Shown: piece after piece, positions 7,431-15,944 of the stretch
How positions within the stretch are numbered: the first letter of the stretch is position 1
How the letters are laid out: every line of letters begins with the position of its first letter
Assembly: GCA_944389815.1 (NCBI GenBank)
Contig: CALXNS010000097.1
Span: 1 to 35,487, forward strand
Origin: an uncultured Victivallis sp.
GTDB taxonomy: Bacteria; Verrucomicrobiota; Lentisphaeria; Victivallales; Victivallaceae
Reading direction: 5' to 3'
DNA length: 35,487 nucleotides
Notes under the pieces: model-generated
What the model was told of the DNA's origin: nothing
The model's input: the letters and a program-made list of their open reading frames with translations, nothing else
Databases searched by the model: none
Translations under genes and position numbers: made by a program

Positions 7431-8546
7431 ATGATCATCAATGAAGTCATTGACGAACTGAGAAGCCGGATCGTCCGGGGCGAATACGCACCGGGTTGTC
7501 AACTGGAACGTCGCTCCGAACTGCTCAAGCAGTGCGGAGCAAGCAATGTCACAGTGCAACGCGCCATCAGCCAGCTTCGTAAAGAAGGTTTTCTGGAGTC
7601 ACGCGGCTCCAAGGGAATGTATGTCGTCAGCAACCCGCCTCACACTTCGCGTTTCGCCCTGGTGCTCCCCTCTCGCCGCCAGAACGGAGAGGAAAACAAC
7701 GACCCGCGCTGGAACGCGTTGGAAGCGGCCGCCACGGAAATCGCTCAGAATGTTTCACCATATCGCATCGAATATTATCTCATCGACTGCAACAGCGGCA
7801 GCGAACAGCTTGACTATCAACGTTTACTCAATGATCTGCGTCAGGGACGGCTGGCCGGAACGATTCTGCCGGTGCCGCTGCCGTGTGAACTGATGGAACC
7901 TTTGAGCCATTACCCCCTGATTCTGCAGGAACCGCGCTATGAAAACATGGTTCCGGCAATCACTTTCCTCTATGATTATACCGCAATGACCGAACTGGCA
8001 GCGGATGTTCTGCTGAAACGCGGCTGCCGGCGAATCGCTCTTCTGATTTCCAGCACGACCAATGCAATGCTGGTCGCGCAATTGGAACGGGTTCTGCTGC
8101 GCCGTTCCCCGGAGTGCCGTCCGGAATGGTTCCAGGGAATTTCCACAGATTCGCGGCAGATGCGATGGAATTCGCGGATCATCAAACTGATGTTTTCCGA
8201 CAACACCGCGCTGGTTCCGGACGGCATCATCGTTCTGAATGAAAAATCCACACCCGACATCATCAACGCACTCAACGAAATGGGATATTTTCCCGGCGAA
8301 AACATCCACGTGGTCGCCCACCGGAACCTGCCGTTTGTCACACCGCGGATCAAAAATATCGATTATGTCGCATTCAACAATTCCCTCATGCTTCGCCAAA
8401 GCATCGAAGCGATCTCAAAATATCACAGCGCCGAACAGAAATCGGAACTCTTTGTTGAACCGGAATATGTTCCGGCACTGGGACTGCCGGCATTGAAAGA
8501 TATCCCGGTAAATATACCGAAACAACCACATTCAACCCGCAAATAA
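7431..8546 (+). CDS. GntR-type HTH regulator with LacI-like sugar-sensor domain
   Basis: This 371-residue transcription regulator has an N-terminal GntR winged helix (residues about 1-66; [20 protein letters not shown], then [18 protein letters not shown] and [10 protein letters not shown]). A C-terminal periplasmic-binding-protein-like domain (about 73-345) follows, as in AraR and LacI-class sensors ([57 protein letters not shown]). Such proteins release or bind DNA when a sugar occupies the sensor. The start at 7431 fits a TCAGGA site and the promoter at 7371; the frame is open further upstream but into the promoter. A pseudopilin and a secreted hydrolase follow within 20 bp each, so they are the likely regulated cargo. 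The sugar ligand cannot be read from the sequence. Confidence 0.85.
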   Translation: MIINEVIDELRSRIVRGEYAPGCQLERRSELLKQCGASNVTVQRAISQLRKEGFLESRGSKGMYVVSNPPHTSRFALVLPSRRQNGEENNDPRWNALEAAATEIAQNVSPYRIEYYLIDCNSGSEQLDYQRLLNDLRQGRLAGTILPVPLPCELMEPLSHYPLILQEPRYENMVPAITFLYDYTAMTELAADVLLKRGCRRIALLISSTTNAMLVAQLERVLLRRSPECRPEWFQGISTDSRQMRWNSRIIKLMFSDNTALVPDGIIVLNEKSTPDIINALNEMGYFPGENIHVVAHRNLPFVTPRIKNIDYVAFNNSLMLRQSIEAISKYHSAEQKSELFVEPEYVPALGLPALKDIPVNIPKQPHSTRK

Positions 8547-8562
8547 AGAAAGGAATCGGCAA

Positions 8563-9225
8563 ATGAACTGGGAGAAAAAATTTACATTGATTGAACTTTT
8601 AGTCGTTATTGCCATCATCGCCATTCTCGCCTCCATGCTGCTTCCGGCGTTGAACAAGGCGCGGGACGCGGCCAAGAAAACCAGTTGCGTCAACAATCTC
8701 AAACAGATGGGGATGCTCGCCGCCCAATACAGTCTGGACAACCAGGATTACTGCCTGACCGTACTGATGCAGAAAGCAGGTGATACCAATCACTGCCCCT
8801 GGCTGGTACGTCTGAGGAAAGATCTGGAACCTGCCGGATTTTATTGTCCGTCGGCACAGACACAGAATGCCTGGCTTTTCTGGGAATACAGTTACGGAAT
8901 GAACCGGCATTATTTTCCGATGTGGGATTATTCAGCGACTGGAGTTCGGAAATTGACGAAAGGGAAATCGGTGATCTACTTCGGCGACAGCATGCCGATG
9001 AGCGATCTCACGGCTATGGGTTTCTCTCTGGCTTCCGGAAACGAAGGCGGAGTCGGAATTCAAAACGCCTGTTTTTATCCTCGCAAGATGGACGGGCTGC
9101 TTTATTCCGTGGTCGGCGGACGGCATGACGCCCTTGCCAACATGGCCTGGACGGATGGACATGTGGCCTCCATCGACGTTTATTTGTGCACGCAGAATCG
9201 GGCGCTCTCCGGAATATGGGAGTGA
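8563..9225 (+). CDS. Pseudopilin-like secreted protein (DUF1559-type)
   Basis: This 220-residue protein opens with the type IV pilin/type II secretion N-terminal helix ([20 protein letters not shown] from residue 7), with Glu at +5 and the usual [16 protein letters not shown] segment and NLKQMG after it. The C-terminal head ends in [15 protein letters not shown], the H-x9-DG-type motif of this class. The residue before the expected cleavage site is Lys rather than Gly. AAAGAAAGGAATC precedes the ATG. It lies 16 bp after the regulator and 3 bp before the hydrolase gene, so all three are almost surely one transcript. In this bacterial group such proteins are numerous and their job is not settled; here, anchoring or exporting the neighbouring hydrolase is a reasonable inference. 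Confidence 0.88.
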   Translation: MNWEKKFTLIELLVVIAIIAILASMLLPALNKARDAAKKTSCVNNLKQMGMLAAQYSLDNQDYCLTVLMQKAGDTNHCPWLVRLRKDLEPAGFYCPSAQTQNAWLFWEYSYGMNRHYFPMWDYSATGVRKLTKGKSVIYFGDSMPMSDLTAMGFSLASGNEGGVGIQNACFYPRKMDGLLYSVVGGRHDALANMAWTDGHVASIDVYLCTQNRALSGIWE

Positions 9226-9228
9226 TGA

Positions 9229-11634
9229 ATGAAGATGGTCAAAAAGAAACATTGGGCATATTTGCTGATGCTGGCGCTCTTTTCCGCAGCTGCGGCGGAG
9301 CCGGAGGAACTTCTGCAGCCGGCATCTCCCGGAGGAGCGTTTCTCGTCGGCGAGGAGCTGCAGTTCAACCCCGCGCTGGAAGAGGATTGCAACTGGGAAC
9401 TTCTCTCGCTGCCGGACTTCAAAAGTATACGTACCGGTACGGTCAAATATAGCGAGCCACTGCGTCTTGAGCCATTGCCCCGCGGCTATTATATTCTCAG
9501 AATTCCGGCGGGCGACCTGCGCTTTGCGGTTCTCCCTGATCCGGAACAGAACAACGCGACCGCGGAAAGTTTCTTCGCACTTGATGCGGCACTTTCGGTT
9601 CTGGTGCGGGAAGAGGACGCGGAGAAGGCGGTCGAACTTGCGCGCCGCAGCGGCGTAAAATGCATCCGGGACCGCACGCCGAACTGGGCAGTGACCGAGA
9701 AAGAACGCGGTAAAATCGATTTCGGCGCGTTCGAACGCCGTGCGAAACTTTTTGCCGGAAAGGGCATTCAGATCTTGAGTGTGTATCACTCCGTTCCCGC
9801 GTGGAGTCATACGATCCGCCCGGACAATCGGATGCCGGACGACCTGATGGCACTCTATGAATATTCACGCGAGGTCTCCTCGCATTTCAAGGGGATTTTT
9901 CCCGCCCTGGAGTTCTGGAATGAATCCGACTACAGCGGCGTTGATTCAGTCTGGGACTATGCAGCATGCCTGAAGACCGCTTCGCTCGGCTATCACGCCG
10001 GAAATCCCGGGGCGCAAGTGCTCAACGGCGGATTTGCGATCGAGGCGGGTGATCTGCCGTACCATCATGTGCTGATGAAAAACGGTGCAGGGTATTATTT
10101 CGATGTGCTGGCCCTCCACTCTTACGGGGGGATTTCCGGGTATCCGCTCTTCCTGAAAAAAGCATTCCACTTTCTCAATGAACATGACTGCGGCGGAAAA
10201 CCGGTCTGGTATACCGAAACAGGATGCCGGGCCGAGGGAAAGGCACTTGCCCCGTTTGCAAATCATATCAAGGAACATACGCCGGAACAGGAACTCCTGA
10301 TCGCTGAATTTCTGGTCAAACAGATGATTTCCGCGCAATACTGTGGTGTGAAGCGAAATTTCTATTTCTCGCTCTACCCGTGCAACGAAGAGGGCGGCGC
10401 CAAAGCGTGGGGGCTGCTCCGCAACAGAACATTGGAAGTCAAAGCCGGATTCGTTGCATTTGCCACGTTGATTTCCGAGCTGGGCAACGCCGTGCCGGAA
10501 GGGGCCTTGAAAAATCCGCCCCCGGGAATCGCAGGTTATGCTTACCGTCAACCGGACGGCAGCCGCACGCTGGTCGTATGGCAACTTTCGGAAAATGATC
10601 GCCGCCTTCATGAAGAGGGTTTGACATTCGCCGATAGCACGGGAATACCTTTCCCGATCGTCGGTGAGGAGGATACTGTATCCGCGATCAACCTCTTCGG
10701 CACGCCGCTCCCCGCCGGAGAGATGACCGTCGGCCGTCTGCCGATTTACATCCGAAACGCTCCGGTTCAGGAAGTAATTCCGCCGGTGCGGCAGACCGGC
10801 ACGCAGCAGCCGTCCCCCGAAGTTGACCGGACCGTCGTCTTTCAACTCTTTCTCCCGAAGGAAGTCGGCATCGTTGACGAAGAAGGGCCGTGGAAATCCA
10901 AACCGCGCCAACGGGCGGATTTCAGGAAAGAGCAACCGTATGAAGCGAAATTACGGATCTACAATTTCGACAATCACGAGAAAACCGGGAGCATCAGGAT
11001 CGCGGGAGCAAAATGGAACACTCCCGCATCGGAAGAATTCACGATCCCGCCGATGGGGCAATGTGAATTTCCCCTCCAATTTCAGCCGGAAGAAGCGCGT
11101 GGCGAAATCGTGATCAACGGCAGTTTCGACGGCAAAGAAGCCACGCCGCTGCTGATGCCGTACCGCATGAAAAGACCCGGAGAAGGCCTCCCGGAACCAC
11201 GTTTGCTCTCCGACAGCGGATGGCGGGCCGTTTCCGCCGGGAATCTCGCGATCGCGCTCCGACCGGAGGAGAATTCCGTGGAATTTCACACGTGGTTTGC
11301 CGATACCGTCGAAGATCGCTGGAGCTATCCGCAATATTCGCTCAGCAGCGAAGAGACGCTCGATCAGGCAAAGGAGATCACATTTGAACTGGCGCTCGAT
11401 TCCAACCGCGATGATGTGAGATTCATGTTGATTCTCGCGCACTTTGAACTGGGCGGCAGACAGGATTTATCCATTCCGCTTCCGGAAAAAACCGGAGAGT
11501 TCACCCAGATCCGGATTCCGCTCGACGAACTTCGGACGCCCGAGAAGGTGACGTCTCTCTCTCTGGGCGGCAATCTGAAGAGCGGCAACCTTCTGGCGTA
11601 CAGGATCCGTAATCTGCGAATCATTTACAAATAA
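9229..11634 (+). CDS. Secreted clan GH-A-like glycoside hydrolase
   Basis: An 801-residue secreted enzyme. Residues 1-23 form a Sec signal peptide (KKKHWAYLLMLALFSAAAA). A TIM-barrel region spans about 100-430 and carries the two clan GH-A carboxylates. LEFWNESD places the general acid/base at Glu232 after Asn231, and VWYTETGC places the nucleophile at Glu330. The Asn-Glu pair and strand spacing (98 residues) resemble GH39 and related families, but I cannot assign a family firmly. A beta-rich C-terminal part (about 500-800) looks like accessory jelly-roll domains. It would act outside the cytoplasm on a glycan whose breakdown product probably signals to the regulator at 7431. It starts 3 bp after the pseudopilin stop, which implies tight coupling. 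A hairpin at 11649-11694 ends the unit. Confidence 0.75.
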   Translation: MKMVKKKHWAYLLMLALFSAAAAEPEELLQPASPGGAFLVGEELQFNPALEEDCNWELLSLPDFKSIRTGTVKYSEPLRLEPLPRGYYILRIPAGDLRFAVLPDPEQNNATAESFFALDAALSVLVREEDAEKAVELARRSGVKCIRDRTPNWAVTEKERGKIDFGAFERRAKLFAGKGIQILSVYHSVPAWSHTIRPDNRMPDDLMALYEYSREVSSHFKGIFPALEFWNESDYSGVDSVWDYAACLKTASLGYHAGNPGAQVLNGGFAIEAGDLPYHHVLMKNGAGYYFDVLALHSYGGISGYPLFLKKAFHFLNEHDCGGKPVWYTETGCRAEGKALAPFANHIKEHTPEQELLIAEFLVKQMISAQYCGVKRNFYFSLYPCNEEGGAKAWGLLRNRTLEVKAGFVAFATLISELGNAVPEGALKNPPPGIAGYAYRQPDGSRTLVVWQLSENDRRLHEEGLTFADSTGIPFPIVGEEDTVSAINLFGTPLPAGEMTVGRLPIYIRNAPVQEVIPPVRQTGTQQPSPEVDRTVVFQLFLPKEVGIVDEEGPWKSKPRQRADFRKEQPYEAKLRIYNFDNHEKTGSIRIAGAKWNTPASEEFTIPPMGQCEFPLQFQPEEARGEIVINGSFDGKEATPLLMPYRMKRPGEGLPEPRLLSDSGWRAVSAGNLAIALRPEENSVEFHTWFADTVEDRWSYPQYSLSSEETLDQAKEITFELALDSNRDDVRFMLILAHFELGGRQDLSIPLPEKTGEFTQIRIPLDELRTPEKVTSLSLGGNLKSGNLLAYRIRNLRIIYK

Positions 11635-11648
11635 CATCCATGAAAACC

Positions 11649-11694
11649 AAAACGGCGGTTCCTGTTTCCGAAAGGAGATCGGTGCCGCCGTTTT
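11649..11694. terminator. Probable bidirectional terminator between hydrolase and AraC genes
   Basis: AAAACGGCGG (11649-11658) pairs with CCGCCGTTTT (11685-11694). The arms give an A-run on one side and a T-run on the other, so the hairpin can terminate both the + strand hydrolase operon and the - strand AraC gene, which converge here. The 26-base loop is long, which lowers confidence. Confidence 0.55.
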
Positions 11695-11773
11695 ACATTT
11701 CAAGGAAAACGAAGACCAGGTTCATCGAAAACGCGCCCTGCCCTGCTGGAAAACACATCGCCGAGAAGGAAAT

Positions 11774-12703
11774 TCAGAATTTCCGCTCCCCCGCGTGGAG
11801 CCGACGAAACGCCGCCGGCGTCATCCCATAATAGGATTTGAACAAGTGATAGAATTGACTGACACTCTGAAAATTCAGCTGTGCAGCAATCTCCAGAATA
11901 TCCTCCCGCGTGTCCGCCAGACGTCGCGCGGCCGCATTTAAACGCAATTCATTGAGGAATTCCGTCGGCGTCCTGCGCAGATATTTCCGGAAACTCTTGC
12001 ACAAATGCCCCGGCGTCCGACACGCAAGGTGCTGCATCCGACGAACTCCCTCACGAAAATTCTCCTCTCGACGCATCGCCGCACAGAGATCTTCCAGCCA
12101 GGCCGGCACCTGCGCTTCACTCAATAAATTCACCTCGTCGATGAAAAAACGCGAATACAACTCTCCCAGCAGAATCTTCAACTTGATTTTCCGCAGCTGC
12201 GGCGGCATCGACGGCGAATTCAATTTCAAAAGCCGCGAATACAGCGATCCCGTCGCCGCAGGGTCCAGCTTGAATTGCGGCGGCAATACCGGCGCGGTCA
12301 ACTGCTGCAGAAATGCATCGTTCTCCAGATAGACGCTCAAACTTAAAAACAACTCCAGATCGAAGTCCAGCAGCACGATCTCCGCCTTGTCGAATACGCC
12401 GTCGGGCAGAAAACAATGCACGTCATCCGGACGCATGAATACAATGTTTCCCGCCGTCAAACGTTGACGATCCCCATTCACCCGATGCACCACGCCACCG
12501 GAATTCACCAGCACGATCTCCGCAAAATCATGACAATGCAACGCACTCCCTCCACGCGGAGTCTGATGAAAATAAAGATCTCCCCCCGTCCGCAGCGAAC
12601 GGGACTCCCTGCCCCCGACCCAGGTCATCTCATGGCAGGAAATCCGGGCGCTGACGGCAGGGTCTAGCCAGTTTTCGCTTCGCTGCCGGATAACGTCACT
12701 CAT
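11774..12703 (-). CDS. AraC-family transcription regulator
   Basis: This 309-residue regulator has an N-terminal cupin-like sensor (about 45-130; LHCHDFAEIVLVNSGG, then GNIVFMRPDDVHCFLPDG, where the His residues fit the fold). It has a C-terminal AraC double helix-turn-helix (about 215-300; CKSFRKYLRRTPTEFLNELR and FQSVSQFYHLFKSYYGMTPA). The start at 12703 follows GGGAAG. The frame stays open to an ATG at 12805, which would add a hydrophobic N-terminus copied from the repeat at 12750-12824. It is divergent from the corrinoid operon that begins at 12899, so it most likely controls that operon, with the shared upstream region as its target. The effector is unknown. Confidence 0.85.
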   Translation of the reverse strand: MSDVIRQRSENWLDPAVSARISCHEMTWVGGRESRSLRTGGDLYFHQTPRGGSALHCHDFAEIVLVNSGGVVHRVNGDRQRLTAGNIVFMRPDDVHCFLPDGVFDKAEIVLLDFDLELFLSLSVYLENDAFLQQLTAPVLPPQFKLDPAATGSLYSRLLKLNSPSMPPQLRKIKLKILLGELYSRFFIDEVNLLSEAQVPAWLEDLCAAMRREENFREGVRRMQHLACRTPGHLCKSFRKYLRRTPTEFLNELRLNAAARRLADTREDILEIAAQLNFQSVSQFYHLFKSYYGMTPAAFRRLHAGERKF

Positions 12704-12749
12704 GGATTCTTCCCATCTTACGGCACCGGAACTTTCAATTCGTCCCACA

Positions 12750-12824
12750 ATGATAATATAAAGCAATAAAAAGATGACTGCAAGGAAGAATTTTATTTTT
12801 TTCATAGTATAATATATTATAAAC
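12750..12824 (-). repeat. 75-bp promoter-leader repeat, copy 1
   Basis: Read on the - strand, this tract matches 26708-26782 base for base apart from about five substitutions, with no gaps. It holds the palindrome TATAATATATTATA and then a stretch that encodes MKKIKFFLAVIFLLLYIII. Here the leader has an ATG (at 12805) and stays in frame with the AraC gene. The repeat sits between AraC and the URO-D-type gene. Confidence 0.85.
12808..12821. promoter_or_regulatory. Palindromic double -10 element TATAATATATTATA, copy 1
   Basis: This 14-base sequence is its own reverse complement and presents a perfect TATAAT on both strands. It lies in the intergenic region between divergent genes (AraC on -, URO-D-type on +), so it could serve both promoters or be an operator over them. 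The -35 boxes on either side are weak, which fits an activator-dependent promoter. Confidence 0.55.
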
Positions 12825-12898
12825 AATAAACGCGGGAGAATTTGAACCGTCGGCTGCGGATACGAATTTCCCCCGGCAATGAACGGAAAGCTGCTCTG

Positions 12899-13921
12899 AT
12901 GAAATTCAACAAAAAAACATTCATTCAATCAATCTTGACCGACCCCCGCCGAAAAGCGATACCGATCATGACCTCGCCCGGCATGGAACTGCTCAATGCC
13001 ATGCCACGTGAGGTGTTTCAGAACGGCGAGTTGCAGTTCCGCTGCATTCGGTCTCTGGCCGAAGCGTTGCCGATGGATGCACAGTTGACGTTCATGGATC
13101 TCTCCGTTGAAGCGGAAGCCTTCGGCTGCGAAATCGTCTTCTCCGATCATGAAAATCCGACCGTTGCCGCGCCGCTGGCCGATACCGCAGAAAAAATCGC
13201 GGCGCTCGCGGTTCCCGAAGTCGGAAGCAAACGTACCGCGGAAACGCTCCGCTGCGCCAGGTTGTGTGCGGAACATCTCGCGCGTCCGACCTTCGGCGGT
13301 CTGATCGGCCCCTATTCGCTGGCCGGCCGGCTCGCCGACATGACCGAAATGATGATCCTCGCCGCAGCAGAACCGGAAACCGCCCATCTGCTCTTGCGCA
13401 AGACAACCGATTTCCTCCGGAAATACATCCGCGCCATCAAACAGACCGGCGTGGCCGGCGTGATGATCGCCGAACCCGCGGCCGGATTGCTCTCGCCTGA
13501 AATGTGTCAGGAATTCGCGATGGATTATCTGCGCGAAATCGTCGCCGAAGTCCGGGACGACTCCTTTCTGGTCATCCTTCACAATTGCGGAAAAACCGAA
13601 AAACAAGTTGAAGCAATGCTCTCCACCGGCGCCGACGCGCTTCACGTCGGCAACGCGGTCGACATCTGCGACATCCTGCCGCAGGTACCGGAAAACATCC
13701 CGGTCATGGGCAACCTCGACCCGGTGGGCGTGCTCAAGGATATGACTCCGGAACAGGTCGCCGACGCGACGACCGCTCTGCTGCGGCGAACTGCGGAGTT
13801 CCCGAATTTCGTTCTTTCCAGCGGCTGCGACCTCCCTCCGGGGGTTCCGGTGCGGAACATGCATGCGTTTTTAAATGCGTTGAAGGAATATAATCAATCG
13901 TTGGAGGAAAATCATGACTGA
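12899..13921 (+). CDS. URO-D-family corrinoid methyltransferase (MtaA/MtbA-like)
   Basis: This 340-residue member of the uroporphyrinogen decarboxylase superfamily is not a haem enzyme by context, since it is followed by a corrinoid protein and its activator. It carries the zinc motif of MtaA/MtbA-type methyltransferases, H228-x-C230 (ILHNCGKTE) with C310 (SSGCDLPPGVP); zinc there activates a thiol or other methyl acceptor or donor. Such enzymes move a methyl group between a substrate and the cobalt of a corrinoid protein. The start at 12899 follows GGAAAG; the frame is open to 12842 without a better site. The last 8 bases overlap the corrinoid gene. The substrate is undetermined; a methoxylated aromatic or a methylamine is possible. 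Confidence 0.8.
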   Translation: MKFNKKTFIQSILTDPRRKAIPIMTSPGMELLNAMPREVFQNGELQFRCIRSLAEALPMDAQLTFMDLSVEAEAFGCEIVFSDHENPTVAAPLADTAEKIAALAVPEVGSKRTAETLRCARLCAEHLARPTFGGLIGPYSLAGRLADMTEMMILAAAEPETAHLLLRKTTDFLRKYIRAIKQTGVAGVMIAEPAAGLLSPEMCQEFAMDYLREIVAEVRDDSFLVILHNCGKTEKQVEAMLSTGADALHVGNAVDICDILPQVPENIPVMGNLDPVGVLKDMTPEQVADATTALLRRTAEFPNFVLSSGCDLPPGVPVRNMHAFLNALKEYNQSLEENHD

Positions 13922-14537
13922 TTTCGAAGCTCTGAAGAATGCCGTCATCAAAGGAAAGCGCAACGATGTCACCGCCATCGTCCAGGAAGCGATTAACAAC
14001 AAGGAGGACATCAATGCGATCCTCGACAAAGGCATGATTCCGGCGATGCGCGAAATCGGCGACCGGTTCAGCCGCAACGAAGCGTATGTGCCGGAACTCC
14101 TCATCGCCGCCCGCGCCATGCAGGCGGGGCTCGCGCTCCTCGAACCACTGATCGCCGCCTCCGGCCGCAAATCCCTCGGCAAAATCGCCATCGGCACCGT
14201 GAAGGGCGACCTGCACGACATCGGCAAGAACCTGGTCGCAATCATGCTCAAGGGCGCCGGTTACGAGGTGATCGATCTCGGCGTGAACTGCGACGTCGCC
14301 AAATACGACGAAGGCGTGAAACAGGGGGCGGTCATCGTCGGCTGCAGCAGCCTGCTGACCACGACCATGCCGTACATGAAGGAAGTGGTCGAACATTTCA
14401 AGGGCAGCGGTGTCAAGGTAATCATCGGCGGCGCTCCGGTGACGCAGGCCTACGCCGATGAAATCGGCGCCGACGGTTACAGCGAAGACGCCAACGGCGC
14501 AGTCAAACTGGTCGATTCCCTGTTGAAGGCGTGTTGA
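13914..14537 (+). CDS. Corrinoid (B12-binding) methyltransferase protein
   Basis: This 207-residue cytoplasmic protein belongs to the MtaC/MtbC/MttC class of cognate corrinoid proteins. Residues about 1-85 form the helical methyltransferase-type cap (AVIKGKRNDVTAIVQEAIN). Residues about 90-205 form the Rossmann-like B12 domain with the signature D99-L-H101-D-I-G104, in which His101 is the lower cobalt ligand. GCSSLLTTTMPYMKEVVE and VIIGGAPVTQAYADEIGADG complete the domain. TTGGAGGAAAATC gives a strong ribosome binding site inside the end of the methyltransferase gene, so the two subunits are coupled. It carries the methyl group on cobalt between the URO-D-type enzyme and an acceptor step that is not encoded in this window. 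Confidence 0.92.
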   Translation: MTDFEALKNAVIKGKRNDVTAIVQEAINNKEDINAILDKGMIPAMREIGDRFSRNEAYVPELLIAARAMQAGLALLEPLIAASGRKSLGKIAIGTVKGDLHDIGKNLVAIMLKGAGYEVIDLGVNCDVAKYDEGVKQGAVIVGCSSLLTTTMPYMKEVVEHFKGSGVKVIIGGAPVTQAYADEIGADGYSEDANGAVKLVDSLLKAC

Positions 14538-15944
14538 ATGAGCAGCAATTCACAAACACGGCGAGTTACAATCCGCAGAAGTACGGAGCTTTTATCGGAT
14601 CTGTTAAGCGCTTCCGGCCATGCGCCGGATCTGCGCTGCGGCGGCCGGGGGATCTGCGGTCGCTGCAAGGTGCATCTGCTTTCCGGCGAATGGCAGGAGG
14701 GAGAACGTCGCGTCACGGCGCCGGCGGATGTGCTCGCCTGCCGTACACGGCTGCTGAGCGCTTCAGGCGAAGTGGAATACACTCCGTTTCACCACGAGGG
14801 ACACGTCGCATCCGACTGGAAGGCGGAACCGCTGCCGGTAACGGAGGAGTGCGTCATCGGTGTGGACATCGGTACGACGACGATTGCGGCGACGAAACTG
14901 TACCGGGGTCGGATCGTCGGCCGGGCCGGATGTTTCAATCTGCAATCGAAATACGGTGACAACGTGGTCACACGCATCTCCCGGGCGGCGACCGAACTGC
15001 CAGGCCTGCGCGCGGCGGTGCGCGAATCGGTGGGAATGTTGCTTGCGGAACTTGGACTTGACGGCGTCGCCCGAATCGCGATCGCAGGCAACACCGTGAT
15101 GAGTTCGTTGTTTCACGGGGTGGATCCGACGCCGATCGGAACGATGCCGTTCACGCCGCCGGTACGGATTTTCCCGGAATCGGAGTGGGACGGGATTCCG
15201 CTTCTGACCGTGCCGTGCATCGCAGGTTATGTCGGCGGCGACCTGACTGCCGGAATCGCGGAAGTGGGGTTGAAACCGGGGGAGATGCTGGTCGACATCG
15301 GCACGAATTGCGAAATGGTGTTCTACACGCCGGAAGGGATCGTCTGCACGGCGGCGGCCGCCGGTCCGGCGTTCGAAGGGGGGGGACTGCATTTCGGCAG
15401 CCGGGCGGTTGACGGCGCGATCGATCATTACCGGAGCGCGACGGATTTCTCGGTGCTCGGCGGCGGCAATGTGGAACCTGCCGGGTTCTGCGGTTCGGCC
15501 TACGTCGACTTCCTCGCCTGTGAACGAAAATGCGGCCATCTGAATGAATTCGGCCGTTACGAACCTGCCGCGGACCGGATGTGGATCACCGATAAACTTT
15601 TCATTCACGAATGCGATATCGAACAACTCCTCAAGGCCAAGGCCGCGGTCCGGGCCGGAATCGATACGCTGGAAGAACATTGTTCCTGTCGGGCGGAACG
15701 GATCTTTCTTGCCGGCGGCTTCGCCCGGCATCTGGCACTGGAAAACGCCGTCGCCATCGGCATGCTGCCGGAACGCCCCTGCGAAATCGTCGGCAACACC
15801 AGTCTTGCAGGAGCGGTTCGTCTGGCGGCGTCGCCGCAGCGGATGACGGAATTGATCCGATGGATCGATCTGCCACGGGAAATTCCGCTCAATACGCTGC
15901 CGGAATTCGAAGATCATTTCATAGACAGTCTGCTGCTGCCATGA
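14538..15944 (+). CDS. Reductive activator of corrinoid proteins (RACE/RamA-type)
   Basis: This 468-residue ATP-dependent activase reduces accidentally oxidised Co(II) to Co(I) so that the corrinoid protein can work again. A ferredoxin-like N-terminus binds one iron-sulfur cluster through C34-x5-C40-x2-C43 and C68 (LRCGGRGICGRCKVHLL, then VLACRT). The rest is an ASKHA-fold activator with nucleotide-binding blocks IGVDIGTTTIAATKLYRG, GYVGGDLTAGI, LVDIGTNCEMV and a C-terminal FLAGGFARHLAL. It starts directly after the corrinoid protein stop and its own stop overlaps the next ATG (ATGA at 15941). It is somewhat short for the class but has all the expected blocks. Its presence shows that the corrinoid protein is used for methyl transfer rather than as a B12 store. 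Confidence 0.9.
   Translation: MSSNSQTRRVTIRRSTELLSDLLSASGHAPDLRCGGRGICGRCKVHLLSGEWQEGERRVTAPADVLACRTRLLSASGEVEYTPFHHEGHVASDWKAEPLPVTEECVIGVDIGTTTIAATKLYRGRIVGRAGCFNLQSKYGDNVVTRISRAATELPGLRAAVRESVGMLLAELGLDGVARIAIAGNTVMSSLFHGVDPTPIGTMPFTPPVRIFPESEWDGIPLLTVPCIAGYVGGDLTAGIAEVGLKPGEMLVDIGTNCEMVFYTPEGIVCTAAAAGPAFEGGGLHFGSRAVDGAIDHYRSATDFSVLGGGNVEPAGFCGSAYVDFLACERKCGHLNEFGRYEPAADRMWITDKLFIHECDIEQLLKAKAAVRAGIDTLEEHCSCRAERIFLAGGFARHLALENAVAIGMLPERPCEIVGNTSLAGAVRLAASPQRMTELIRWIDLPREIPLNTLPEFEDHFIDSLLLP

Noticed and set aside
12822..12898. Possible cobalamin riboswitch before the corrinoid operon
   Set aside because: The leader is under 90 bases and I see no B12-box-like sequence; a cobalamin riboswitch needs about 200 bases.
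12899..13921. True uroporphyrinogen decarboxylase of haem synthesis
   Set aside because: The zinc H-x-C and C motif and the corrinoid protein and activator genes directly after it indicate the methyltransferase branch of the superfamily.
14763..15917. Minus-strand open frame of 384 residues
   Set aside because: It is antisense to the corrinoid activator, whose Fe-S and ASKHA motifs prove the + strand frame.
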